Assembly (NCBI RefSeq): GCF_937891065.1
Contig: NZ_CALAEQ010000078.1
Span: forward strand, 1-40,009
DNA: 40,009 nucleotides
Reading direction: 5' to 3'
From: an uncultured Lutibacter sp.
GTDB taxonomy: Bacteria > Bacteroidota > Bacteroidia > Flavobacteriales > Flavobacteriaceae
Part shown: positions 8,478 to 15,950 of the stretch, in pieces
Layout of the letters: each line of letters begins with the position of its first letter
Numbering within the stretch: the first letter of the stretch is position 1
Notes under the pieces: model-generated
What the model saw: only the letters and a program-made list of their open reading frames with translations
Told to the model about the DNA's origin: nothing
Database searches by the model: none
Position numbers and translations under genes: made by a program

Positions 8478-9176
8478 CTATATTAAATTTTCATCGGCAA
8501 AGCTAAAATAAGCATTTTCTGTAATAATTATATGATCTAGCACTTTTATGTCTAATGTTTCACCGGCAAGTTTCATTTTACTTGTAATAGATTTATCTGC
8601 TTGGCTAGCTTGTAATTTTCCTGAAGGGTGATTGTGACATAAAATTAGTGCCGTTGCATAAATCTCAATGGCTTTATTATACACCATCCTAACATCTACC
8701 AAAGTTCCTGTTAAACCTCCCTTGCTTAATTGTTTCTTATAAAGAACTTTATTAGAGTTATTTAAATAAATAACCCAAAATTCTTCGTGTTGCAGTTCAC
8801 CAATTATAGGTTGCATAATCTCAAAAACTGCCTTGCTACTTGTTATTTTCGGAAGTACTAAAGCCTCTTCAAGCCTTCTTCTACGTCCTAATTCTAAGGC
8901 TGTAATAATTGAAATTGCTTTAGCTTCTCCAATTCCTTTAAATTTTTGTAAATCTGAAACTGATAATTTACTTAGGTTATTTAAATTATTTTCTATTGAA
9001 TTTAAAATTCTTTTTGCCAAAGCTACAGCGCTTTCGTTTCTGCTACCAGAACCAATTAAAATTGCAATTAATTCAGCATCAGATAATGCTACTTTTCCCT
9101 TTAAAAGTAATTTTTCCCGCGGTCTATCATCTTCAGCCCAAGACTTTATAGAAGTCGCTGTATTTTCATATTCCAT
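8478..9176 (-). CDS. radC: RadC family JAB/MPN metalloprotein
   Basis: A 232-residue RadC protein. The N-terminal part has the UPF0758 helix-hairpin-helix-like region (DRPREKLLLKG, then KFKGIGEAKA). The C-terminal JAB domain has the zinc motif LCHNHPSGKLQASQADKSIT (HxHPSG plus Ser and Asp). The biological role of chromosomal RadC is unsettled; the original DNA-repair assignment in E. coli was withdrawn. I place the start at the ATG at 9176 (MEYENTATSIKSW) rather than the upstream TTG at 9194, because a complete promoter (-7 box 9192-9199) covers that TTG. The gene diverges from trkA. Confidence 0.92.
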   Translation of the reverse strand: MEYENTATSIKSWAEDDRPREKLLLKGKVALSDAELIAILIGSGSRNESAVALAKRILNSIENNLNNLSKLSVSDLQKFKGIGEAKAISIITALELGRRRRLEEALVLPKITSSKAVFEIMQPIIGELQHEEFWVIYLNNSNKVLYKKQLSKGGLTGTLVDVRMVYNKAIEIYATALILCHNHPSGKLQASQADKSITSKMKLAGETLDIKVLDHIIITENAYFSFADENLI

Positions 9177-9191
9177 AAACAATTTTTTTAT

Positions 9192-9220
9192 CAAAGATAA
9201 GTGTAATATATTTGCCTCAA
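9192..9220 (-). promoter_or_regulatory. radC promoter (TTG-N18-TATCTTTG)
   Basis: On the minus strand TTG (9218-9220) is followed after 18 bases by TATCTTTG (9192-9199), a full match to the Bacteroidota pattern TTG-N17-23-TAnnTTTG. Transcription would begin about 10 bases before the ATG at 9176. It interleaves with the trkA promoter on the other strand. Confidence 0.65.
9207..9214 (+). promoter_or_regulatory. -7 promoter element of trkAH
   Basis: TATATTTG, a perfect TAnnTTTG, lies 17 bases before the trkA ATG. No good -33 TTG is seen at the right distance. It sits inside the radC promoter, so the two polymerases would compete. Confidence 0.5.
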
Positions 9221-9231
9221 ATTATTAACAC

Positions 9232-10578
9232 ATGAAAATTATTATTGTTGGTGCAGGAGATGTTGGTTTTCATTTAGCAAAACTACTTTCTTTTGAATCT
9301 CAAGATATATATTTAATTGATATGGATGCTGAGAAACTTGAATATGCAAGTAACCATATTGACGTGATTACATTAAAAGGAGACGCAACTTCAGTAAAAC
9401 TTTTAAAGAGTATTAATATTGAAAAAGCCGATATTTTTTTAGCAGTAACAGAATCTCAAAATACAAATTTCACTTTAGCTGTAATTGCAAAAAAATTAGG
9501 AGCTAAGAAAACCATTGCTCGAATTTCTAATCATGAATTTTCTCAAACTAATGAGATAGACTTTACTGAAATAGGGATTGACGTTATGATTTCTCCAGGT
9601 GAACTAGCCGCTAATGAAATTAAAATGTTGATAAATCAATCTGCATTTAATGATACCATTGAATTTGAAAATGGAACCTTAAATATTTTAGGGAGCACCT
9701 TAGAATATAGTTCTCCGCTCATAAATTTAACCGTTCGAGAAGCCCGCGAAAAATTTAGTGATATAGATTTTATAACCATTGCTATAAAACCTGAAAACAG
9801 CGGTGAAACTATTATTCCAAGAGGAAATACGGTATATAGTGCCAACGATCAAATTTATTTTTCAACTCCTAAAGACCATATTAAAAAATTATATAAATTA
9901 ATGGGTAAAACTCCATTTGGAGTAAAAGATATTATGATTTTAGGTGCCGGTAAAATTGGAGTTAAAGCAGCTCGAAATTTATGTGATAGCAAATTTAACA
10001 TTAAGTTAATTGAACTAGATAAAGAAAGAGCTAAAGATGTAGCTGAAAAACTACCAAACGCCTTAATTATTAAAGGGGACGGAAGAAATGTTGAACTTTT
10101 AGAAGAAGAAAATATTTCAGAAATGGATGCCTTTATAGCCGTTACTGGGAATTCAGAAACTAATATTATGACTTGTTTAGTGGCAAAATCTAAAGGCGTT
10201 AAAAAAACAATTGCCTTGGTTGAAAATATGGATTATATCAATATTTCTCAAACTATTGGAATTGACACCTTAATTAATAAAAAATTATTAGCTGCTAGTG
10301 CTATTTTTAAGCACGTTCGTAAAGGTGAAGTTTTAAAGTTAGCAAACTTACATAATGTTGATGCCGAAGTTTTAGAATTTATGGTGAAAGAAAATTCTCC
10401 TGTTACAAAAAAATTAATTAAAGATATTAAATTAACAAAAAAAGGTGTTTTTGCGGGTGTAATAAGAGATGGAGTTGCAATGATGACATTTGGAAATTTT
10501 CAAATATTAGCTGGTGATAAAGCTGTAGTTTTTTGTTTACCCGAAGCTATTCATAAAGTTGAAAAGTTATTTAACTAA
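9232..10578 (+). CDS. trkA: Trk potassium uptake regulatory subunit TrkA
   Basis: A 448-residue cytosolic NAD-binding gating subunit of the Trk potassium transporter. It has the usual duplicated RCK layout: Rossmann domain 1 starts IIVGAGDVGFH (GxGxxG at 7-12), followed by a TrkA-C domain around 140-225. A second Rossmann domain starts IMILGAGKIG (Gly238, 240, 243) and is followed by a second TrkA-C domain to the end. The length matches the full-length TrkA family. trkH follows after three bases, so this is the normal two-gene operon. A -7 promoter box lies just upstream. Confidence 0.96.
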   Translation: MKIIIVGAGDVGFHLAKLLSFESQDIYLIDMDAEKLEYASNHIDVITLKGDATSVKLLKSINIEKADIFLAVTESQNTNFTLAVIAKKLGAKKTIARISNHEFSQTNEIDFTEIGIDVMISPGELAANEIKMLINQSAFNDTIEFENGTLNILGSTLEYSSPLINLTVREAREKFSDIDFITIAIKPENSGETIIPRGNTVYSANDQIYFSTPKDHIKKLYKLMGKTPFGVKDIMILGAGKIGVKAARNLCDSKFNIKLIELDKERAKDVAEKLPNALIIKGDGRNVELLEEENISEMDAFIAVTGNSETNIMTCLVAKSKGVKKTIALVENMDYINISQTIGIDTLINKKLLAASAIFKHVRKGEVLKLANLHNVDAEVLEFMVKENSPVTKKLIKDIKLTKKGVFAGVIRDGVAMMTFGNFQILAGDKAVVFCLPEAIHKVEKLFN

Positions 10579-10581
10579 TTT

Positions 10582-12081
10582 ATGAAAGGTATAAATTTTA
10601 AAATAATTATAAGTTTCTTAGGGTTAACTTCCATGCTTAATGGAGTATTTATGCTAATTGCTGTTCCTTTTAGTATTTATCATAATGAACCTGAACAATG
10701 GGGCATTTTAAAAGCAGGTATTACAACCATTATTCTTGGTTTCATACTTTGGTTTTCTAATAGAAATGCGCCAAAAAATTTACATAAAAAAGAAGGTTAT
10801 TTAATAGTAACATTAGGATGGCTAATGTTAACACTAACAGGAACCTTACCCTATGTTTTTACTGATACAATACCAATTTATACAAATGCCTTTTTTGAAA
10901 CCATTTCTGGGTATTCAACAACTGGTTCTTCAATATTAACCGATATAGAATCCATGCCAAAAGGAATTTTATTTTGGCGTAGTGCAACACATTGGATTGG
11001 TGGTATGGGAATTATTGTGTTAACTGTTGCCATTTTACCTTTGTTAGGAATTGGAGGAATGCAGTTATTTATGGCTGAAGCTCCGGGACCCTCTGCTGAT
11101 AAAATGCACCCAAGAATTACAGAAACAGCAAAAAGACTTTGGCTTATCTATTTTTTATTAACTTTTACAGAGTTTTTCTTACTTAAAATTGCTGGGATGA
11201 CCTGGTTTGATGCTATAAATCATGCAATGGCAACTATGAGTACTGGTGGATTTTCTACTAAAGATGCAAGTGTAGCTTATTGGAATGGCGCTCCACTAAT
11301 TCAATATATTATTACTGTATTTATGTTTATTGCAGGTGCCAACTTTGTATTAACATATTTTGCATTAAAAGGTAGAATTAGGAAAGTTTTTAAAAGTGAA
11401 GAATTTAAATTTTACCTTTTTGGAGTTCTAAGTTTAACTATTTTAATCACTATTTTAATTGTTAATTACCAAGATCCTAACTTAGTTACAAGTATCAATC
11501 ATCCAAAACCATGGGGAGAAACAGAAAGTGCATTTAGACATGCTGCATTTCAAGTAACCTCTGTACTTACAACAACAGGTTTTGTGACTGCTGATTTTAC
11601 CATGTGGAATTCTTTTGCTACTATGTTAATTTTTTCGCTATTTTTTATTGGAGGCTCAGCGGGATCAACAAGTGGTGGTATTAAAATTGTTCGCCACATT
11701 ATAATGATTAAAAATAGTTTTTATGAATTCAAAAAATTACTTCATCCAAATGCTATAATTCCCGTTCGTTATGATGGAAGTGGTGTCCCTAAAAACATTA
11801 TTTATAACATTTTAGCTTTCTTTATTTTATATATGCTCATATTTATAATGAGCTCAATTTTACTAACATTTTTCGGATTAGATTTTGAATCGGCGATTGG
11901 TGCAGCAGCATCATCGTTAGGTAATATTGGACCTGCGTTGGGTTCTGTGAGTCCCGTCGATAATTATGCGCATTTATCAATTCCAGCCAAGTGGTTTTGT
12001 TCCTTTTTAATGCTTATCGGAAGGTTAGAGTTGTTTACTGTTTTAATTTTATTAACTCCATTTTTTTGGAGAAAGAATTAA
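10582..12081 (+). CDS. trkH: Trk potassium uptake channel subunit TrkH
   Basis: A 499-residue inner-membrane potassium-translocating subunit. The four pore-loop filter segments expected in the SKT superfamily are visible, each with the conserved glycine: SGYSTTGSSIL, ATMSTGGFSTK, LTTTGFVTADF and SSLGNIGPALG. About ten membrane helices surround them. It works with TrkA, three bases upstream, to take up K+. The gene ends two bases from the stop of the convergent DUF59 gene, with no room for a separate terminator hairpin. Confidence 0.96.
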   Translation: MKGINFKIIISFLGLTSMLNGVFMLIAVPFSIYHNEPEQWGILKAGITTIILGFILWFSNRNAPKNLHKKEGYLIVTLGWLMLTLTGTLPYVFTDTIPIYTNAFFETISGYSTTGSSILTDIESMPKGILFWRSATHWIGGMGIIVLTVAILPLLGIGGMQLFMAEAPGPSADKMHPRITETAKRLWLIYFLLTFTEFFLLKIAGMTWFDAINHAMATMSTGGFSTKDASVAYWNGAPLIQYIITVFMFIAGANFVLTYFALKGRIRKVFKSEEFKFYLFGVLSLTILITILIVNYQDPNLVTSINHPKPWGETESAFRHAAFQVTSVLTTTGFVTADFTMWNSFATMLIFSLFFIGGSAGSTSGGIKIVRHIIMIKNSFYEFKKLLHPNAIIPVRYDGSGVPKNIIYNILAFFILYMLIFIMSSILLTFFGLDFESAIGAAASSLGNIGPALGSVSPVDNYAHLSIPAKWFCSFLMLIGRLELFTVLILLTPFFWRKN

Positions 12082-12083
12082 GC

Positions 12084-12401
12084 TTACATTCCTAAAACTT
12101 TTTTACCTGCTTCACTTACCATGGTTGTATTCCACTCAGGGTAAAACACTACGTCAATGATTGTTATAAAATCAGGATGTTGCTGTTTAATGGTTTCAAT
12201 AATATCTGTTTTTATAGTCTCACCTAATGGGCATGCAGGTGTTGAAAATGTCATTACTATATTAATTTTCTTATTTCCATCGTAATACAGTTCGTAAATT
12301 AATCCCAAATCAACTATATTAATTTCAATTTCAGGATCCATTACATTTTTAAGTAACACCAATGTTTCCTCTTCAAATTGTTTTATCTGTTCTTTATTCA
12401 T
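12084..12401 (-). CDS. DUF59/MIP18 iron-sulfur assembly-type protein
   Basis: A 105-residue stand-alone MIP18 (DUF59) domain. It has the family patterns MDPEIEINIVDLGLIYEL (residues 21-38) and FSTPACPLGE with the conserved Cys57. Related domains occur in SufT, PaaD and the N-terminus of some Mrp/ApbC proteins, and act in Fe-S cluster assembly or delivery. It is not in a suf cluster here. Its start overlaps the end of the oxidase-like gene by eight bases, making it the last gene of a three-gene minus-strand operon. The client protein is unknown; context suggests a metalloprotein linked to respiration or nitrogen oxides. Confidence 0.85.
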   Translation of the reverse strand: MNKEQIKQFEEETLVLLKNVMDPEIEINIVDLGLIYELYYDGNKKINIVMTFSTPACPLGETIKTDIIETIKQQHPDFITIIDVVFYPEWNTTMVSEAGKKVLGM

Positions 12402-13683
12402 TATTACTATTTTTAACTTTATGAAATATTATTTTCAACACATTTATATTATACAAAATTGCAACAATTAAAAGTGAAAAACTTCCAATTTTAATTGCTA
12501 TAAAGCTTTTTATAATTAAACCAAGAGCTAAACTTAAAATACTGAGAACATAAAAATAGAATTGAATTTTAGCTATTTTATTTGAATACAACTCTCTTGG
12601 TAATGGTGTTTTAGTTTTTCCAACTAAATTTTTATACTTTTCTAACCAAACTATAAAAGGAAGTGTTTTATAGGTTTGACCTAAAATCATGGTTGTTATA
12701 AATCCAAATATTATTGAAAAGCCATAAAAAGTAGCTATTCTAAATAACAACTCATATTCAATTTTAAAAACAAGTAATAATATTAAACTTACTAAAATTG
12801 GCATTATAATACTTGCAATTGCAAGCATTGTATATTGCATCCCTACATCTAATTTTTTTCGAAGTCTCTTTTTATAAGAGTCATAAATGAACGACATAAA
12901 TGAAATTATCCCAATAACAATTACCGCCCAACAAAAAATTGTAAGCATACTATTTGAAAATATGAACCAGTTTAATATTAAGCACAATAACCCAACATTT
13001 ATTGAAATAAAAGAAATTACTAATTTTTCTTTTTTTAATTGGTGTGAAATTAAAAACATTGGTATTAATGTAGATCCAACGCCAATTATAAGCGACAAAA
13101 ACCAACCAATAGTTCCCAATGACGCATGTATTTTTAAATAATGTAAATGAATTTCACTTAAAAAATTAAACTTAAAATTAAATGCAATAAGCGTCCCGAC
13201 CAATTCAGTAATTACTAACCAAAAAATGGAAGCAATAATAAATTTTGATGAAATATTTTTAATTTCTGATTTTAAATAGGATAAAATTACATTTATAACA
13301 AATAAGAAAAGAGAAAGAAACATGAATACTGAAGCATAAACAAGATGCGTTGTAAATGCACTTACCCAAAATGAATACGTTAAATACAAAACGCTTGCTG
13401 CTGAAGTCCAAAAAGTGATCTTTGCCAATTTTTCACTATAAAGTGAAGTTTCAAAAACTACAGGAATCAATTGGTAGAGCGCTCCAAAAACAATCATTGT
13501 TGCCCATCCTAAAACTGCCATATGAGTTATTGCAATAATTTTAGAATTAAAATAGGCCTCTAATATATTTGTATCAGCTAAAATAATAAGCAATGCTACT
13601 ATTAAAAAAGAGCATCCACCAAATATAAAATGAGGAATTACAACACTACTATGAGGGGCATTATTTGTTTTTAAACCGTTCAA
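12394..13683 (-). CDS. heme-copper oxidase subunit I-like membrane protein
   Basis: A 429-residue protein with about 12 membrane helices, resembling a family annotated as cytochrome c oxidase subunit I-like or NnrS-like. Histidines in helix-like positions include His18, His54 (ITHMAVLGW, then GALYQLIPV) and the cluster His179, His181, His186 (HLHYLKIHASLGTIGW). These are plausible heme ligands. The set of histidines differs from a canonical oxidase, and no separate subunit II gene is present, so a true oxidase is unlikely. The start is a TTG four bases after the DUF2249 stop; the next in-frame Met is residue 55. Relatives are often found near denitrification genes; that is recalled knowledge, not seen here. 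Confidence 0.68.
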   Translation of the reverse strand: MNGLKTNNAPHSSVVIPHFIFGGCSFLIVALLIILADTNILEAYFNSKIIAITHMAVLGWATMIVFGALYQLIPVVFETSLYSEKLAKITFWTSAASVLYLTYSFWVSAFTTHLVYASVFMFLSLFLFVINVILSYLKSEIKNISSKFIIASIFWLVITELVGTLIAFNFKFNFLSEIHLHYLKIHASLGTIGWFLSLIIGVGSTLIPMFLISHQLKKEKLVISFISINVGLLCLILNWFIFSNSMLTIFCWAVIVIGIISFMSFIYDSYKKRLRKKLDVGMQYTMLAIASIIMPILVSLILLLVFKIEYELLFRIATFYGFSIIFGFITTMILGQTYKTLPFIVWLEKYKNLVGKTKTPLPRELYSNKIAKIQFYFYVLSILSLALGLIIKSFIAIKIGSFSLLIVAILYNINVLKIIFHKVKNSNNE

Positions 13684-13687
13684 TCTA

Positions 13688-14215
13688 TTAAGCTTTAAAA
13701 ATTAATAATTGTAGATGATTATCAGTTTTTTTATTATATAAAATTTCAAAGTTTCTTTCTTTTAATTCCGGTAATAAAAACTGGGGAACTTTCTTATGTT
13801 CAACAAATAAAGCATTCCCCATTGGCAACATTTCTAATTCTTCTAAAATAGTTGTCATTGGTTCTGGCATCTCTAAATCTCTAACATCAATTTGCTTTAA
13901 CTTTCCAACAAACTGTTTAAATTTTTCATCAAAAGTTGTGGTATTATTTTCTAATGAATGTTCATCGGAACTTTTTAATTCAGTCGTTTTCTTAAAATAA
14001 GTATGCACAATTCCTGCATCAGATTTCTCTGTCCAAGTTATATAACCTTCTCTTTTTAATTTATTAATTAAAGGAATGGGTTCAAAAGAATTTATAATCT
14101 CTAAGGTTTGTTGATTGTTTAGTTTGTTAACAATCTCCATAATTTCTTTAAAAGGATCATTGCCTGATGCAATAATTGGTCTAACGTCAAGACTTATTAA
14201 ATTATCATTGTTCAT
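13688..14215 (-). CDS. tandem DUF2249 protein
   Basis: A 175-residue cytosolic protein with two DUF2249-like domains. The first starts at SLDVRPI (Asp10-Arg12) and continues through LEIINSFEPIPLINKLKREGY. The second starts at QIDVRDLEMPEPM (Asp110-Arg112) and ends HLQLLIFKA. The repeated 'LDVR' start and the '-F-P-L---L' core are typical of DUF2249, a SirA/TusA-like fold of unknown function. It heads an operon with the oxidase-I-like and DUF59 genes (gap four bases, then an eight-base overlap). The joint presence of a SirA-like protein, a heme-type membrane protein and a MIP18 protein suggests redox or nitrogen-oxide metabolism, but this is inference. Confidence 0.8.
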   Translation of the reverse strand: MNNDNLISLDVRPIIASGNDPFKEIMEIVNKLNNQQTLEIINSFEPIPLINKLKREGYITWTEKSDAGIVHTYFKKTTELKSSDEHSLENNTTTFDEKFKQFVGKLKQIDVRDLEMPEPMTTILEELEMLPMGNALFVEHKKVPQFLLPELKERNFEILYNKKTDNHLQLLIFKA

Positions 14216-14318
14216 TTGTATGTTATTTTTAAAAAAATACTAATTATTATTTCTTAAGAAGTCTCATAAATAATTTCGAAATTTATATTCAAACTTTTAT
14301 GACCTTTTTATCTTCTTT

Positions 14319-14326
14319 CAAAGGTA
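14319..14326 (-). promoter_or_regulatory. -7 promoter element of the DUF2249 operon
   Basis: TACCTTTG on the minus strand matches TAnnTTTG and would give a leader of about 95 bases before the ATG at 14215. No -33 TTG is seen at the expected spacing. I looked for an FNR/CRP palindrome upstream and found no convincing one. Confidence 0.4.
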
Positions 14327-14403
14327 AATACAAAAAATATATTGACCTAATTTAGAATGATTGTAATTAAAGTAGTGTGACAAAAATCAGTAAAGAATAG
14401 TTA

Positions 14404-15756
14404 TTATACTAATTCTTTAAATTTATTAAAATCTAATCCCCCATAATTACCCGAACTCATTAAAAGCAATGCTGTATTTTTAAATTTTTGGTTGAACAAG
14501 AATTCTTTAAATTCGGTTGGATTGGTAAACACTAATAAATCTTCTCGCTCGAAAGCGCTTTTAATTTGTTCTTTCGATATTTTTTCCATTCTTTTTATTT
14601 CTAATGCTTCAGGAGAATAAAAAACCACAGCTTTATCTGCCTTATCTAAAGTTCCTTTGTATTCCTTCAAAAAATCAGCATTTAAACTGCTATATGTATG
14701 CAATTCTAAGCAAGCCAACACAGTTCTATCACTATATTGATTTTTAACAGCATTTGTAGTTGCTTCAACTTTACTCGGTGAATGTGCAAAATCTTTAAAA
14801 ATTACAGTCGATTCATTTTCTGCTATTTTTTCTAATCGTTTGCTTGCTCCTTTAAAACTGGCAATAGCTTCATAAAACTCATCTTCATCAACTCCCATAT
14901 GTTGGCAAATCCATTTAGCACCCGCCATATTCTGTAAATTGTGCGCCCCAAAAAATTCTAACGGCATATCACCTAACGAAGTTTCTATAAAAGTAGTACC
15001 GTTTTCAATTTTATAATTTGGAGTTGAGTATGGATATTTCTGAATGGAACTTGTAGCTTGTTCTACCACTTTTTTCACTTCAACATCTTCTTCATTATAC
15101 ACCATAATTCCACCATTGGTGAGCGAATTGGCAAAAATTAAAAATTGATCTACATAATTTTCGAACGTTGGAAAAACATTGATATGATCCCAAGCAATAC
15201 CACTTATTAAAGCAATATTGGGTTTGTATAAATGAAATTTAGGCCTTCTATCTATTGGGCTCGATAAATACTCATCACCTTCTAATACCATAAATTCATT
15301 ATCAGAAGTTAAATGCACCATCGTTTCAAAACCATCTAACTGAGCGCCAACCATATAATCAACAGGAATATTAAAATAGTTAAACACATGTAAAATCATT
15401 GAGGTAATCGTAGTTTTTCCATGAGAACCTCCAATTACAACACGTGTTTTATCTTTTGATTGTTCATATAAAAATTCAGGATATGAATATATTTTAAGAC
15501 CCAATTCTTGTGCCTTTAACAATTCAGGATTATCAGCTTTTGCATGCATTCCTAAAATAACAGCATCTAATTTAGTCGTAATTTTTTCTTCAAACCAACC
15601 AAATTCTTTTGGCAATAACCCTTTCGCCTCTAATCTAGATTTTGAGGGTTCAAAAATCGCATCGTCACTTCCAGTAATTTTATAACCTTTTTGATATAAA
15701 GCCAATGCTAAATTATGCATAGCACTTCCTCCTATTGCAATAAAATGTATGTTCAT
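14404..15756 (-). CDS. mpl: murein peptide ligase Mpl
   Basis: A 450-residue Mur ligase that joins the recycled tripeptide L-Ala-gamma-D-Glu-meso-DAP to UDP-MurNAc. The N-terminal NAD-like fold begins IHFIAIGGSAMHNLALAL, the central ATPase domain has the P-loop GGSHGKTT (Lys114), and the C-terminal domain includes KDFAHSPSKVEAT, the ligase DxxHxP-type segment. The 'AMHNLA' variant at the N-terminus separates Mpl from MurC. The length is normal. It acts in the cytoplasm in peptidoglycan recycling. It is monocistronic, with a TACATTTG promoter box 22 bases upstream and the macroglobulin gene diverging on the other strand. Confidence 0.9.
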   Translation of the reverse strand: MNIHFIAIGGSAMHNLALALYQKGYKITGSDDAIFEPSKSRLEAKGLLPKEFGWFEEKITTKLDAVILGMHAKADNPELLKAQELGLKIYSYPEFLYEQSKDKTRVVIGGSHGKTTITSMILHVFNYFNIPVDYMVGAQLDGFETMVHLTSDNEFMVLEGDEYLSSPIDRRPKFHLYKPNIALISGIAWDHINVFPTFENYVDQFLIFANSLTNGGIMVYNEEDVEVKKVVEQATSSIQKYPYSTPNYKIENGTTFIETSLGDMPLEFFGAHNLQNMAGAKWICQHMGVDEDEFYEAIASFKGASKRLEKIAENESTVIFKDFAHSPSKVEATTNAVKNQYSDRTVLACLELHTYSSLNADFLKEYKGTLDKADKAVVFYSPEALEIKRMEKISKEQIKSAFEREDLLVFTNPTEFKEFLFNQKFKNTALLLMSSGNYGGLDFNKFKELV

Positions 15757-15777
15757 TTAATAAAATTTTTATAGCAT

Positions 15778-15785
15778 CAAATGTA
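15778..15785 (-). promoter_or_regulatory. -7 promoter element of mpl
   Basis: TACATTTG on the minus strand, a perfect TAnnTTTG, 22 bases before the mpl ATG. A -33 TTG at the right spacing is not evident. Confidence 0.45.
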
Positions 15786-15896
15786 AGTAAAGTATTAAAA
15801 AAAATAAAGACATTAAAGGCTTTTTAAAAGCTTATTTTTAAATGCATTCACACAAAAAACACTTTAAATATTTAGTAAATCTTAAACTTTTCTGAA

Positions 15897-15924
15897 TTGT
15901 ATTAAAATTTAGGTATAACTTTTG
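15897..15924 (+). promoter_or_regulatory. candidate promoter of the macroglobulin gene
   Basis: TTG (15897-15899) is followed 16 bases later by TAACTTTTG (15916-15924), which is TAnnTTTG with one extra base. It lies 26 bases before the ATG. The match is imperfect. Confidence 0.3.
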
Positions 15925-15950
15925 ATACTTTTAAACTAAAATTTAAATAG

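Noticed and set aside
14216-14403. FNR/CRP-type palindrome upstream of the DUF2249 operon
   Set aside because: Only partial half-sites without symmetry were found.
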